A DNA stretch of 36,981 nucleotides, taken from positions 1 through 36,981 of the forward strand of contig JANBPK010001112.1 in the NCBI GenBank assembly GCA_027579435.1, written 5' to 3'. Source of the DNA: Candolleomyces eurysporus. Its lineage: Eukaryota; Basidiomycota; Agaricomycetes; Agaricales; Psathyrellaceae. Below are positions 1-9,694 of this stretch, one piece after another (positions within the stretch are counted from its first letter, which is position 1; each line of letters begins with the position of its first letter). The position numbers and the translations under genes are program-made. The notes under the pieces were generated by a model, which worked only from the letters and a program-made list of their open reading frames with translations, had not been told where the DNA came from and did not search any database.

Positions 1-24
1 TGAGTGCGTGTATAACGGGACATC

Positions 25-830
25 TTACACTCGGATTTGACTCCACAGCGAGTCAATCTCTGCCTGCAGTTTCTTGGCTTCTGCTGCGAGCTCGGCACCT
101 GTATCTGCAATAAACTCGTTAAAATTCGGGATGAAGGTTTCTATGTCTCGCTTGAGATCTTGGAATGCTTGGGACATCTCCTGAGATTTATCGTGCTTTT
201 CGTCCTGGAAGGATCCTCAGGATCAACGCTCAAGGAGTGTAATCTAGAATTTCCACTGACAATGAAAACCTGGAGCTCGAGAATAACGTCCTTGCGATCC
301 TGCTCGGTCACAATTATCTCGACCATGTCAAGGTAGACTTGGTCAAAACCTAGGGAACATATGGGGCGCAACGGCATCAGCGAGAAGCATGGTGAACCGA
401 GCGGAGCTAGACGCACGCTTGAGAATCGCAACGTGCTCAGATGCGACATCTCGAGAGAGACTTAGGTGGTCTACCCAACGCTATGGACAAGAATAAGTCA
501 ATCACTGTAAAGTCAGAGAGCGATGAACCATCTCACATTCGTGTAACCGTTCCAATCGTTCTTGAAGTTGCTCAATCCAGGGAAGGAACCGCCGTATTTG
601 TTGACCATGTCAGTGAAGGTTCGGTCGACCTTGTCAAAGGCCGCATCGACTTCGTTGGCCCAAGTCCCGACCTTCTCCACGTTTGCTGTGAATTGTGCCA
701 CCATTTCGTCGTCTTCAAGCAGTTTGGAAGCGGCGTCAGCGTATTGGTTTTTCTCATCTTCGGTCGGGCCACCGTCGGCTGCCCAAGTCTTGAAGAGTTG
801 ATCAATGGAAATGTTTTGGAAGAGGGCCAT
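25..830 (-). CDS. Helical protein of unknown function (divergent paralogue A)
   Basis: Four exons on the minus strand: 830-537, 480-417, 349-261 and 204-25, giving 208 aa; all phases agree and the three introns are 56-67 bp with GT..AG ends. The protein is rich in charged residues and alanine, looks almost entirely alpha-helical (amphipathic, coiled-coil-like), and shows neither a signal peptide nor a membrane segment. I recognise no domain. Its exon layout and motifs (RW near the start of exon 2, FDQVYL at the start of exon 3) match the plus-strand gene at 1653, which supports the gene model. The TAA at 27-25 is taken as the stop. The same bases can be read as a GTAAGA donor, so a further exon beyond the window edge is possible. 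A TATA-like box lies about 60 bp upstream of the ATG. Confidence 0.75.
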
Positions 831-888
831 TTAGAGCAATGAAAGGCTGAGAACTGAAGGGAACAAGCGTCACAGATCACAGAGTGGG

Positions 889-895
889 TTTTATA
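889..895 (-). promoter_or_regulatory. TATA box of paralogue A
   Basis: On the minus strand the bases read TATAAAA, about 60 bp upstream of the ATG at 830. This spacing suits a fungal core promoter with a short 5' UTR. Confidence 0.45.
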
Positions 896-1580
896 GGTCA
901 AGGCAGAGTCTGACCCGTGACTGATGGCCGCGAAGGCAGCAGGAGGTCCGCACAATATCCTTCCAGTTCGGCCAGTTCTCATGGCCGACTCGCCTTCTTG
1001 AGCTGAAGCGTGATTGGCAAGCTAGTGGAATAGCTAGGACTTAGGGGTTGGGGTTCGAAGGCAGGAAGAAGACGCGAAACGGGAAGTAGGTTCCACCGAC
1101 AGTTCATTGGGGTTTGAATGGGGAGATGGAATTCGAAATGCCACTGGAACCCNCTTCATGATGTTCATTGTCATNCATCGTTAAAGATTTGAGACTTCTT
1201 GTGAGTTCAAGGCACGGGGAGTAGGCTCCACCGATGGTTCTCTGGAGCTTTAAGGAAGACAAGTGGGTACCGAATCCACTCGGAGAACAATTCGTCCGTT
1301 CTTCATATAGGGGACGTGGAGGAAACCTCTCCCTTATCGTCATAAATTTGACGTAAGGTGCGAAATCGAAGCTGGGGAGGTGAGAAAGAGAGCTACAGTC
1401 AATTGAGTGACGGAAGAGAACCGAAAGTTGGACACTCCGATTCTGTATGTCGGCGGGCTAACGTCCCAATTCCATTATGTTCTGAACTATGACCGAGATG
1501 AGCCCAACCCCATTGGAAGGCTTGGTTTTGGGGTTCAAGTATCCAAGTAATCTTGCGCACAGATCGAGCTAACACCGGGG

Positions 1581-1586
1581 TATAAG
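1581..1586 (+). promoter_or_regulatory. TATA box of paralogue B
   Basis: TATAAG on the plus strand, about 67-72 bp upstream of the ATG at 1653, mirroring the arrangement of the divergent partner gene. Confidence 0.4.
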
Positions 1587-1652
1587 AAGGAGGGCATCGC
1601 GACATCTTCAAAGCACCGCTCATCTGCGANATCTCGATTCACATTCGAAACC

Positions 1653-2535
1653 ATGTCTTATGTCTCTCCCTTCATCGACACACAGCAGTACATCACCAAG
1701 GTGAACAACCTCTCCTCTGAGGGTATCACCATCGACGATGGCATTGCTCGTGTGGTCCGCGAAGCGGCTGACTTTGCTAGCAAATATTCTTCCAATTTTT
1801 CACTCGTTTCAGAGNTCAAAGTAGCTTTGGATGAATTTAGTGAGGTACGTCACTTTTCNGAATGGACGCTCGCACGCAACTCACATCGCTCATTATCGAA
1901 CCCAGCGCTGGACTAAGGCTCTGTACGATTCCAGAGATGCTGCATCCTCTGTTTCAGGCTGGTTGCAGCGTATGTCGCAGCCGTCCGTCACTGCAGCTGA
2001 GCTGACGAGAAGGCTGTGTTTCTTCCAGGATTTGACCAAGTTTACCTGGCTATGATAAACGATATTGGGTCCCAGCAGGACGCCAAAGACGTCGTCACCG
2101 AGTTCAATGCCTTTATCAACGTCAGTGAACCTTTCTCCGATCCACCGGGTTTTATAGATGAACCGCTTACCCTTGCTACATAGGAGGAGTCTCCGTCCAA
2201 GAAGTACGACCTGGAAGGCGTTCCCGGACCGAAGGATGCGTTCGAGCAGATTGAAGGCTTAGTAGGTCGCTTGTGGGTTCTGCAAGGATACGCGGTCTGA
2301 GCTAGTCCCAACAGGTGATTCAAGAGGCCAAACATGTCATTTCGGTTCTGGACCCGGCCGACTGGGAGAGAGCGGTCGAGGTGAGTTCGTTCTCGATGTT
2401 GTGCTGGAATGAACGATGATTTAACGCAATATCCTGTAGGAGCTAAAGAAGAACTTGGCTCAAGTTCAGAGCGGGGTCAGAGAGGTTCGAACTGCCCTGA
2501 ACAACTACGCGACCAAGCTTGCTCGAGGAGCGTGA
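1653..2535 (+). CDS. Helical protein of unknown function (divergent paralogue B)
   Basis: Six exons: 1653-1844, 1906-1969, 2029-2120, 2184-2261, 2315-2380 and 2440-2535. All phases agree and they give 195 aa ending at TGA 2533-2535. The product is predicted all-helical, charged and soluble, with no signal peptide. Exon 2 is 64 nt in both paralogues and starts with RW; exon 3 starts FDQVYLAM in B and FDQVYLDM in A. The introns after exons 1, 2 and 3 sit at the same places in both genes, while B has two extra introns in the C-terminal part, where A has one long exon. An N at 1815 leaves one residue undefined. The function is unknown and no family name can be given from sequence reading alone. 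Confidence 0.75.
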
Positions 2536-3234
2536 GTGTCAACGTGAAGTGGAAGTAACTGTCTGCCCTGTCCGCGCGCGATAACCTGTAGCACTGACTG
2601 TACCCTGTCGCGAGTTGCTAAGATGTACCGTACCCTAATGTCCCCGAATGAACATTGTTTGTTGTTGCTCAATGCTCAGGCTGCGCTGCCGAGTCTATTC
2701 CCACCTCATTTTCTTCCGCCAGTCTCAAATTCACTGGCTTCTCCTCGAAGTCCTCCGATATTTATCTGTTTCGCCTGACTCAGAAGGATGCTAGGGACCA
2801 GTTTACCTGGTAAAAAATGATATCGCCATCCAACTCTGCCCCCCTCCCCCAGGTTGTACCGCGCAGGACTGGTGCAACCTCCCGAATACCATCCTAGCGT
2901 GATTCTTCAACCCAACTTCTCGTGATTTACTCTTTAGCTTGAGGATCTCATTTGGAGTATAAAGAAGGCCACAAGACTGGAACGACCAGATGGATGGGTA
3001 ATTCAACAGGGGGAAGAATCTAGTAACTTCCTANTGAGAACGGAAAAATACTCAGGCAACCCATCCCTCTGTTCTCGCTGACCCCTTGAGCTTTCTGTGT
3101 CGATTCGTCGCTTATTTGAAGTTATGCCAGTCTCCTTTATTGGATGGGAAAATATAGACTTGAGAGTTCCAAACTAGGTTCTGAGGTTCTGATGTCGCAA
3201 AATGGACCCATTCACACTCGATTCATTCAATCGG
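2536..3234. other. Intergenic, no gene seen
   Basis: About 700 bp between paralogue B and the tRNA-like genes. Open frames on either strand are short and lack coding character or plausible splice sites. The 3' UTR and terminator of paralogue B presumably lie at its left end. Confidence 0.5.
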
Positions 3235-3362
3235 TCGAGCACAGGGAATCGAACCCTGACTACACGAGGGGGTGGACGACCGAAAGGTTATGACTTCGGC
3301 ATAACCCTCCATATTCGGCCGCCCGAGGGGAGGTGTGCGTGCTGCCTTTACACTATGCCCGA
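3235..3362 (-). tRNA. tRNA-like gene with long central insert (identity unresolved)
   Basis: Minus strand, 128 nt. The 7-bp acceptor stem pairs (TCGGGCA with TGCTCGA, one G-T). A 4-bp D stem with a 7-nt loop and a perfect 5-bp T arm (CAGGG-TTCGATT-CCCTG) are present. The centre is about 56 nt too long for a class I tRNA and contains a strong hairpin (GGTTATG/CATAACC) nested in a second stem, as in a large intron. If the anticodon loop starts right after the D arm, CCC would occupy the anticodon position. The 3' half of the anticodon stem and the variable loop do not fit cleanly, so neither isotype nor function is certain. Confidence 0.5.
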
Positions 3363-3429
3363 AACGAAAGACAAAATTGAATTGTCTCGATTGAAGGGAA
3401 GAAAGAGCGTCAGTCACATCTGACATTCA

Positions 3430-3524
3430 TCGAGCACGGGGAATCGAACCCCGATCTCCAGCTACCTCACTTATGTCCGAATGGACTGGAGCGTTGTGAC
3501 GTGCTACCTTTGCACTATGCCCGA
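3430..3524 (-). tRNA. Second tRNA-like gene with central insert (identity unresolved)
   Basis: Minus strand, 95 nt, 67 bp from a similar gene. The acceptor stem is the same as in its neighbour (TCGGGCA/TGCTCGA), the D arm is near-identical, and the T arm is perfect (CGGGG-TTCGATT-CCCCG). The segment between D and T arms is about 23 nt longer than in a class I tRNA. It contains a CTCCAG/CTGGAG pairing, but no standard anticodon loop with U33 can be drawn from it. It may be an intron-containing tRNA whose folding I cannot resolve by eye, or a decayed copy. Confidence 0.5.
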
Positions 3525-4252
3525 ATTGACAGACATCCTTGCAACAGGAAAGAGGAATAAAGCTGTGCGGTGATGGGGTGAGCGCCTGATAAGATAAGAT
3601 AAAATTTGAATAGCTTGCGGACTTGGCTGTGGCGAGCCTTAGAGAAATGTGAATGAAGCGAATCGGAACAGGCTTAGGAAACCTCGGTCAGGGTATCGAA
3701 GGTTTCGGCTGCACTACTAATGTCAATGAGGCATGATATATTGGTCGGATCTTAATGCCCAACGCCATTTGAATAATTCATTTATCTGTTCATCATTCTC
3801 CTGCCTTCGCTATGCAGCATTGCTTCCAGTTTCTCTCGAAAGACTGTTTGATCTCACTATCCGGGCTTGACCTCGGTGCGCTCCTTGAACCTTCAGGAGT
3901 AGTTCGCTCGCCGCAATTGGACCCGCTAGCGATAAGAGCCTATAAATCCATCAGAACATGACCATGGGAAAAAATTTACGAGAATCTGACGTGTAACACC
4001 TCACCCAAAATTCGATGTTTCAAGGTGTGGAATTGGTGGGGAACCATGGCAGATCGGTTTTTATGTTTCCGACTTCCTTTGTCTGCCCTTTGTTACCCCG
4101 GACACATAGAAACCGACCTGCTACGATGCCACCCAATGGATCACGCGGGAGCATTGTATTTTGGGTGGGGTGTAAGCTATTCCGTACGTATCTTGTCTTC
4201 GTTATAAATAATTAGAAAAAATACACCCTTGTTGATGAGGTTCAACACCTAC
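3525..4252. other. Intergenic, no gene seen
   Basis: About 730 bp with no convincing coding frame or RNA gene. The missing C-terminal exon of the DUF6533 gene to the right would be expected here, but I could not find the conserved CRLLL-type motif. Confidence 0.45.
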
Positions 4253-5380
4253 CGGGAAGTTAGGCATCATAAGCACTGCATCGCAAACCCAGAGCGCTGT
4301 TGTTCACAGATGCATCAGATAACTGGTTCGGGTATCGCAGAAAGAAGAGATCTAAACATACTGAACACAGGAATGTGATACATCCCTCCTTCACGTCGAA
4401 TGACAGTGATCAACGAGCCGTTCTGTTGACGGTACCGGGTCAGAAGTGTAATGACTGCAAGAGTCATAATTACTGCAAAAGATTCTCAACAGAGGGCTCA
4501 ACTTTGTGATACATAGAAGCTCACGTACCCGCCATCCCCGCTGAAGCAAGACACCCGACGACAAAGAGGTATAGTTTGTTCCCAGGATCAAATTTACATG
4601 CATAGCCGTACACGCCCAAAGCTGGCTTGGGCGGGATCGCTATGTATGGAGGTAAGAGATTTTCAGCATACAATTGAAATGTTCGTCGGACGCATACCTT
4701 TTCAGTTGCTCAATATTAGTAGAGCGAGCGCCGGCACGTTGAAGACCTAGATTCTTCAGATATGGAGTCCTTTTTTTCATTCAGACCAAATCATTGCTTA
4801 CCGCGGATAAACATGCGAGCAAAAATAAATACACCGTTTTTGCTTCCAGTAGTGCAAATAGGCATAAAGTGAAGACGCCTGCAGCCGAGCTGGCTGTCAC
4901 ATAGTTGAGGACTTTGAAGAAGCAAATGCGTAAGATTTTTGGAGAAGCAGGAAATTGCATGACCGTCACTAAAGAGTAGTTTGTCCAGCCAGTTGCACGT
5001 CTGGAGGCCCGAAATGGGTTGTGATAGTGGTATAATGGCAGTAAAGGCGTAACTTGCCTCGACAGTGAGCCGAATATCTGAACAGAGATGAACTTGATTT
5101 GGAGATGACAAGGCTCAGGCGAAGACGTTTGTAGCACAAGGCTAGCTGACCTAGAATCTTGAGCACGTTTTGAATGATAGTCAAATGGCGGGTAACGAGA
5201 AAGAAAGCTGGCCCGAATGTTTGATAGTGAGGCCAGACTTCTGCGACCAAAACGTGGGTATCGACAATCAAGAGATTCCCTGATAATCGACCGCAAGAGT
5301 AGTCGTAAACATACCTCTTCATCAAATGTAGAGATCGAATAGTAAATCTGCGATAGCCAAACGCCAGCAATTAGAGCCAT
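4253..5380 (-). pseudogene. DUF6533-like multispanning membrane protein, probably decayed
   Basis: Minus strand. Recognisable exons follow the order of the intact paralogue at 7112-8879: an N-terminal helix ending in FDEE (5380-5315), EVWPHYQTFGPAFFLVTRH, an LQTCNWLD segment, a membrane segment with FTLCLFALLEAKTVYLFLL, ALGVYGYACKFDPGN, and TRYRQQNGSLITVIRREGG (4454-4362). Most exon phases match the paralogue. Two lesions stand out. The acceptor before the EVW exon reads TG instead of AG, which puts the frame out. An in-frame TGA lies in the short exon that follows ALLEAKTVY. The conserved C-terminal CRLLL exon is not visible. DUF6533 proteins are fungal integral membrane proteins of unknown function. 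A working gene with unusual splicing cannot be excluded. Confidence 0.6.
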
Positions 5381-7057
5381 AGATATAGTGATTCACGCAC
5401 GAATGCCACGCATCCAGCGACTGTTTCCAGGGTATCCTGAGCTACATTCCACCTCTGAAGTTGGTGTTCCGCTTACGCATCACATACTAGAATTCCTGGG
5501 CATTAGGCCATCAATACATCTGAAACACCGTGGAAATACGGACGTTGGAAGTCAAACGAGTGTGGAGCTGCCTGTAGGGCATAAAGTAATGAGGAAAGCA
5601 GTGAGTTGGGCCTCTCAGGCCCTTACATACCTGTTACAGGATGGAAAATCAAGATGATAATGATTCCCATTGCAATGCCCAACGCAAGCGATTCTACATT
5701 GGAGCTTTGGCGGTACGAACGGGATATCTGATTATGACGTGAAGATGAGCCCACCTTCTCCACTATGTTTCCAAGCCATTCTAATTTTCCCTGCGATCAT
5801 CTTTACCACTTCGATCCATGCCTGCTATTCACCGGCTTCGATCATTTGAGAAGAGGAAGCAAAGGTTCAAGGCAAGTCCTTCCTACTATCAACTCTGATT
5901 GAGTAGGAGCCAAACCTTCAGTATTTCCAGATTCACTAAAACCAGTCGGTCAGTGCGGCGGAGGTGATACCACGTACACCAAAAGGTTCGCCTTCACCAC
6001 TGGGATACTCGATGGTACGAGGGCGGATCCAGAATGCGTCGGAAGAAACGACTCGTTGTTGAAGCCATCTCGATGGAGCTGAGCTCTCGTCTTGGCCACG
6101 GGACACATATCTTTGCCACATAAGATCCGCGATGGACCAGTTGGCACAGAGGATGGATTTCCACCAATGCCTTATCGGTTGGTGGGTATTTCGTTGAGAA
6201 AACGCGTAGAAAAGAGAGAGAAGAGATTAGAGGCCTAGAAGGAGGTTGTATGAGCCGTTAAGGAGGCCGCATGGAGTTGTTATGTTCGCCGATAGAGGTG
6301 CATACGAATCTATGGTACAAGTCAGTCCGGTTGCAGTGGATCATATCTGTGCAGTTAGGAGGTGGTGATGAACGGAGCGTGAACAGATCACGAACAATGA
6401 AGACGTACCGACATGTATACTGTGCGATGCTCGTTCTACTGACAGCATGAATGAGAGGCAATGGAAGAGAATCCAACCCCGCCCTCGCCACGCCTGTCCA
6501 ATTGCTCCGCCTTGCCCACAACGCTTTCCCTTTCATATTCTCAGACCTTGCTTGAGGGAATGGCATTTGGTGTAGTATAGATGGCTGAAGGACACCATAA
6601 ACTTTGATATAATCTAAATCGCGTGAGCGACGAGCGATCACGACAACTGTCAGATCAAGGACTGGATAGTTCAAGCTTGCGACAGCGGGGTCGTATTTTG
6701 CCCATCAAGCCTTAGCTATACATCTATCGTGATATCGATCTAGAAGTGTGTTGGTTAGGGAGGGTAGCAAACAGGAGTTTCATACGAGGACGCACTTGCA
6801 CTGCCAGAGTGGTTATTCACCCCCTGAAGGTTGTAAATGACCAAATCAGGGCTTTCTGATAGTCCAACGGCTAAATTTTCGCACCAAGTGGTAGCTCAGC
6901 ATCGAATGTTGGCAACACTAACAGCACTGGCCAGTCTTAAAGAAGCTATCGCTGCTCAAACCCAGAAAGGAAGACTGCATCTCACTGCTATCCGGGGTCG
7001 CGTGTGGAACGTCACACACCAACGCGTACTGTAGCTTCTTGTTGGGTTCTCGTAGCT
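5381..7057. other. Unresolved region with weak minus-strand coding-like segments
   Basis: No complete gene could be built. Two minus-strand stretches have coding character. One, about 5793-5630, follows a CAG acceptor and ends at a GTATGT donor; it encodes a basic/serine-rich segment and then a hydrophobic helix (LALGIAMGIIIILIF). The other, about 6230-5936, is an open frame ending in TAG, with tryptophan-rich text such as DLMWQRYVSRGQDESSAPSR. A longer minus-strand open frame also spans 6674-6258. They may be exons of one further membrane-protein gene or remnants. I do not recognise them. Confidence 0.3.
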
Positions 7058-9260
7058 GAATATATGTGCCCGATATTCTATTGTCGAAAACCATACTGCT
7101 CCTGCCGCCATCTAAACAACGTTCCTGTCCGGCCCATCGCCATTGCCGCTGTAGGGGCGCGTATCATCGGTGTCATCAGAATGTTGGCTATTACTGTTGG
7201 GTTGGTTGAAGATAAGGGATGAGACGATCTCCTGAGTTGCTGATCCTTCTGCCTTTCTCATGAGTAAAAGCAGTCTGCAAGCCAAGATCGGAGACATGAG
7301 ACCGATAATGCTGATCAATTTTTGTGTTGTCAGTATGAGTGCTCGGGGGACTCGAACGAAACTCTGACTGACGCATTGACGATGCCATAGGAGTCTGTGA
7401 CCTAGCAATTATGAGGGGCGTTTTATGATGCAGGTTGAACAATAAGGACAGAACAACATACGGGGGATCCAGGTATCTCTAGCAGTACAATAAGAATTCT
7501 TAAGGCTACCACAGCCTTATTGATCAGAGGTGGATGTCACTACTGATATACGGGAGTACTCACCGAATAGCATGAGGTAATGAGCGCCGCCCTCTCTCCT
7601 GATTACGACAATGAGATGATTGTTTTGCTGCTTATATCTCACCACAATTGCATAGATTCCAACAAGCAAGGCCACTGAGTCAACGTCAGACCGACATACT
7701 TGCTACGTGCAAGCGATTGAACGTACTCGCCGTCCCTGCCAAGACGAGGCAACCAGTGGCACGGTCGTATCTATCAAGCAGGGGATGGGAGAAGGCGCAC
7801 GAGTATCCAAGACGAAGAAGATCTGGGCTGGCCACTGCTACTGACATCAGAAGCATATGAAAGGATGAAAGCGTCAGAGGACACAAGGTGGCTGCACATA
7901 CCTTGCGTATGGAGCATGAATCGAAGGTCCCGGCCGAAGTAAAGACCCGCAACCGCCTGTCAATTGCGGTGGGCGTAAGATGGGCTGTAGATTGTGCCAT
8001 TCAATGACCTACTATATATCCTATGGCTCCACCAACCAGAACCCGGCGGTTCGCCCCGAGAAGGGCGTAAATGCATAGTATGACCGAAACTGTTATCGAA
8101 CGTGAGATCAAAATTTCAATCAGAGCACACAGCGCTGATAAACCTGCTATACTGTATTCACATATGCGGATCATGACTTAGAGAAAATTGGTGTCAGAGA
8201 TTGCCAATGATAGTACACGGGGCAGGATTACTTACCCACGACTGAGGTCCACAGGGCACCACAAGTCTAACAGTGGAAGCTTTCACATTTAGTTTGCGCT
8301 AGACATTACAGGGAAGCAACTTGATCTCACTCTTGGGCTCCAGGCACCCACGTAGGTCCTAAAGTTCACTGAAAAACTCCGCTGTTAGGAATTTCGCGTC
8401 TTTCGAGAGTTGGCGTCAACTCACCGGAAGGGATCATGATGTGTGAAAGGAGAGCAGTGTATCTCACAACAAGATATAATATCTTTCCAAGCTTCCACTC
8501 CCTCGGCCATATTTCTGCCACCTGAAGCTCTACAATGAACACGAAGGCTGTCGGGTGAGACAGCGTACGGCGGCGTACCTCTTCGTCTAACGTCGTCAAG
8601 TAGTGGCACGCCTTTGAGAGATAATTTAACAACCAATCACTGCCGTTGATCAACAGAAGACCATACAAAACCTGTGATTCCAGCTACTGCACGTAGAAAG
8701 AATTCATACATTGGCCTTTTGTTGGTGTCAGCGCTCTTCGACCATCAAAAGGCTCCTACATTCGATATACTAATAGCCTCATAAGCGATCTGTACTGAGA
8801 CCGGGAGCATGGCGAAGCACACCTCATGAATCACCCAGCCATGGAACTCTTCAGAGTCGGTGGGAGCGTAGAGGGTCATGTCAGGTGGCAAACAGGGAGG
8901 ATTGTTCAGATGAAGAGAGTCATTGAAAATAGTGCAGCTTATATTTGCTGACGACGCGTAACCATGCCTCGATGCAATCGTCAATGACACAAAGGCGCGA
9001 ATGGTCTATCACGAACCTGCTTGAAATTCGATGATCAGTTAATACACCGGACTCGTTACAAAGGATGTGGATCAGCAAAGCACTGGAATCCACAGTAGCA
9101 CGAGCGCGGTTTTTGACAACAGCAAAAAGTGTAAGATACTAGCTAACAACACACACATACACAAACCGGACCACCAAGTAATACAACGCAGATTCTAAGT
9201 ATAAGATTGTCCCGCGATGCATCTCATATCAGATCGAGACTTTCATCTCTTCATGAATCG
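7058..9260. repeat. Tandem segmental duplication, left copy
   Basis: This block, holding the DUF6533 gene 7112-8879 and its 5' flank, is repeated in the same orientation at about 9695-11940. Similarity covers exons, introns and upstream sequence, for example TGACGACGCGTAAC near 8950 and again near 11608, and CCCGCGATG near 9211 and 11887. The boundaries were judged by eye. Confidence 0.75.
7112..8879 (-). CDS. DUF6533 multispanning membrane protein (intact copy)
   Basis: Twelve exons can be threaded with every phase consistent: 8879-8823, 8671-8579, 8521-8425, 8368-8331, 8266-8236, 8146-8013, 7956-7902, 7840-7727, 7674-7564, 7505-7462, 7401-7373 and 7310-7112, giving 333 aa. The DUF6533 hallmark is split over exons 2 and 3: LTTLDEE followed by VAEIWPREWKLGKILYL. 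Later come CIYALLGANRRVLV, VRYKQQNNHLIVVIRREGG and the typical SPILACRLLLLMRK before a polar, Ser/Asn/Asp-rich cytoplasmic tail. About seven membrane segments are expected. A TGA at 8003-8001 falls inside a 56-bp intron, so it is not a lesion. The family is common in Agaricomycetes and its function is unknown. The first two exons are the least certain part. Confidence 0.75.
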
Positions 9261-9694
9261 TAGTCATAGTCGTAGTCATAAACCGGACTGGGTCCAATTC
9301 CTGAACGCCGGTGTCCTGGGCCTCTACGCCGTCGAGCAAACTAACTACAGCAAGATCCCAGCTCCAAATCCTACAATACACACCTAAACTTACGCGACTG
9401 TTTCAGACCGGGCCGAGAGATGTGCATTCACAGACAGAAGATTTGCACTAGTACTCCATCAATCGTTCCCTTCCTACAACGCAGGCTGTACTGAGGGTAC
9501 ATACATCAGGACCGTATTGTATAAGCTCATAATCTGATCCGCAAATTAGCTTACAGCCTTATTGTCTTCCTGTGAGCAACGATACTCCGTAGGCCGTTGA
9601 CTAGCAATGAAAAGGCATTGGGGTCACGAGGGATGATATTGATTCTCTCATTCTGGTTCATAAAATCCTATGGATCTGGACGTCACCACTAAAG
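9261..9694. other. Spacer between duplicated DUF6533 blocks
   Basis: About 430 bp with no coding frame of note. It lies between the two copies of the tandem duplication and shows no obvious similarity to the flanks of either copy. Confidence 0.4.

Larger units (their letters stand above)
831..1652. other. Divergent intergenic promoter region
   Basis: About 820 bp between two divergently transcribed paralogues. It holds a TATA-like box for each gene (889-895 minus, 1581-1586 plus). No ORF here looks coding. Two N bases (1153 and 1175) fall inside it and one more at 1630. A shared bidirectional control region is plausible but not shown by the sequence. Confidence 0.5.

Noticed and set aside
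7320..7400. Apparent 1-nt frameshift in the C-terminal part of the intact DUF6533 gene
   Set aside because: An intron from the GTCAGT donor at 7372 to the CAG just before 7310 restores the frame, and the same splice sites exist in the other copy.
8001..8003. In-frame TGA in the DUF6533 gene, first read as a nonsense mutation
   Set aside because: A 56-bp intron (8012-7957) with good ends and matching phase removes it, and the duplicate copy has the same intron.
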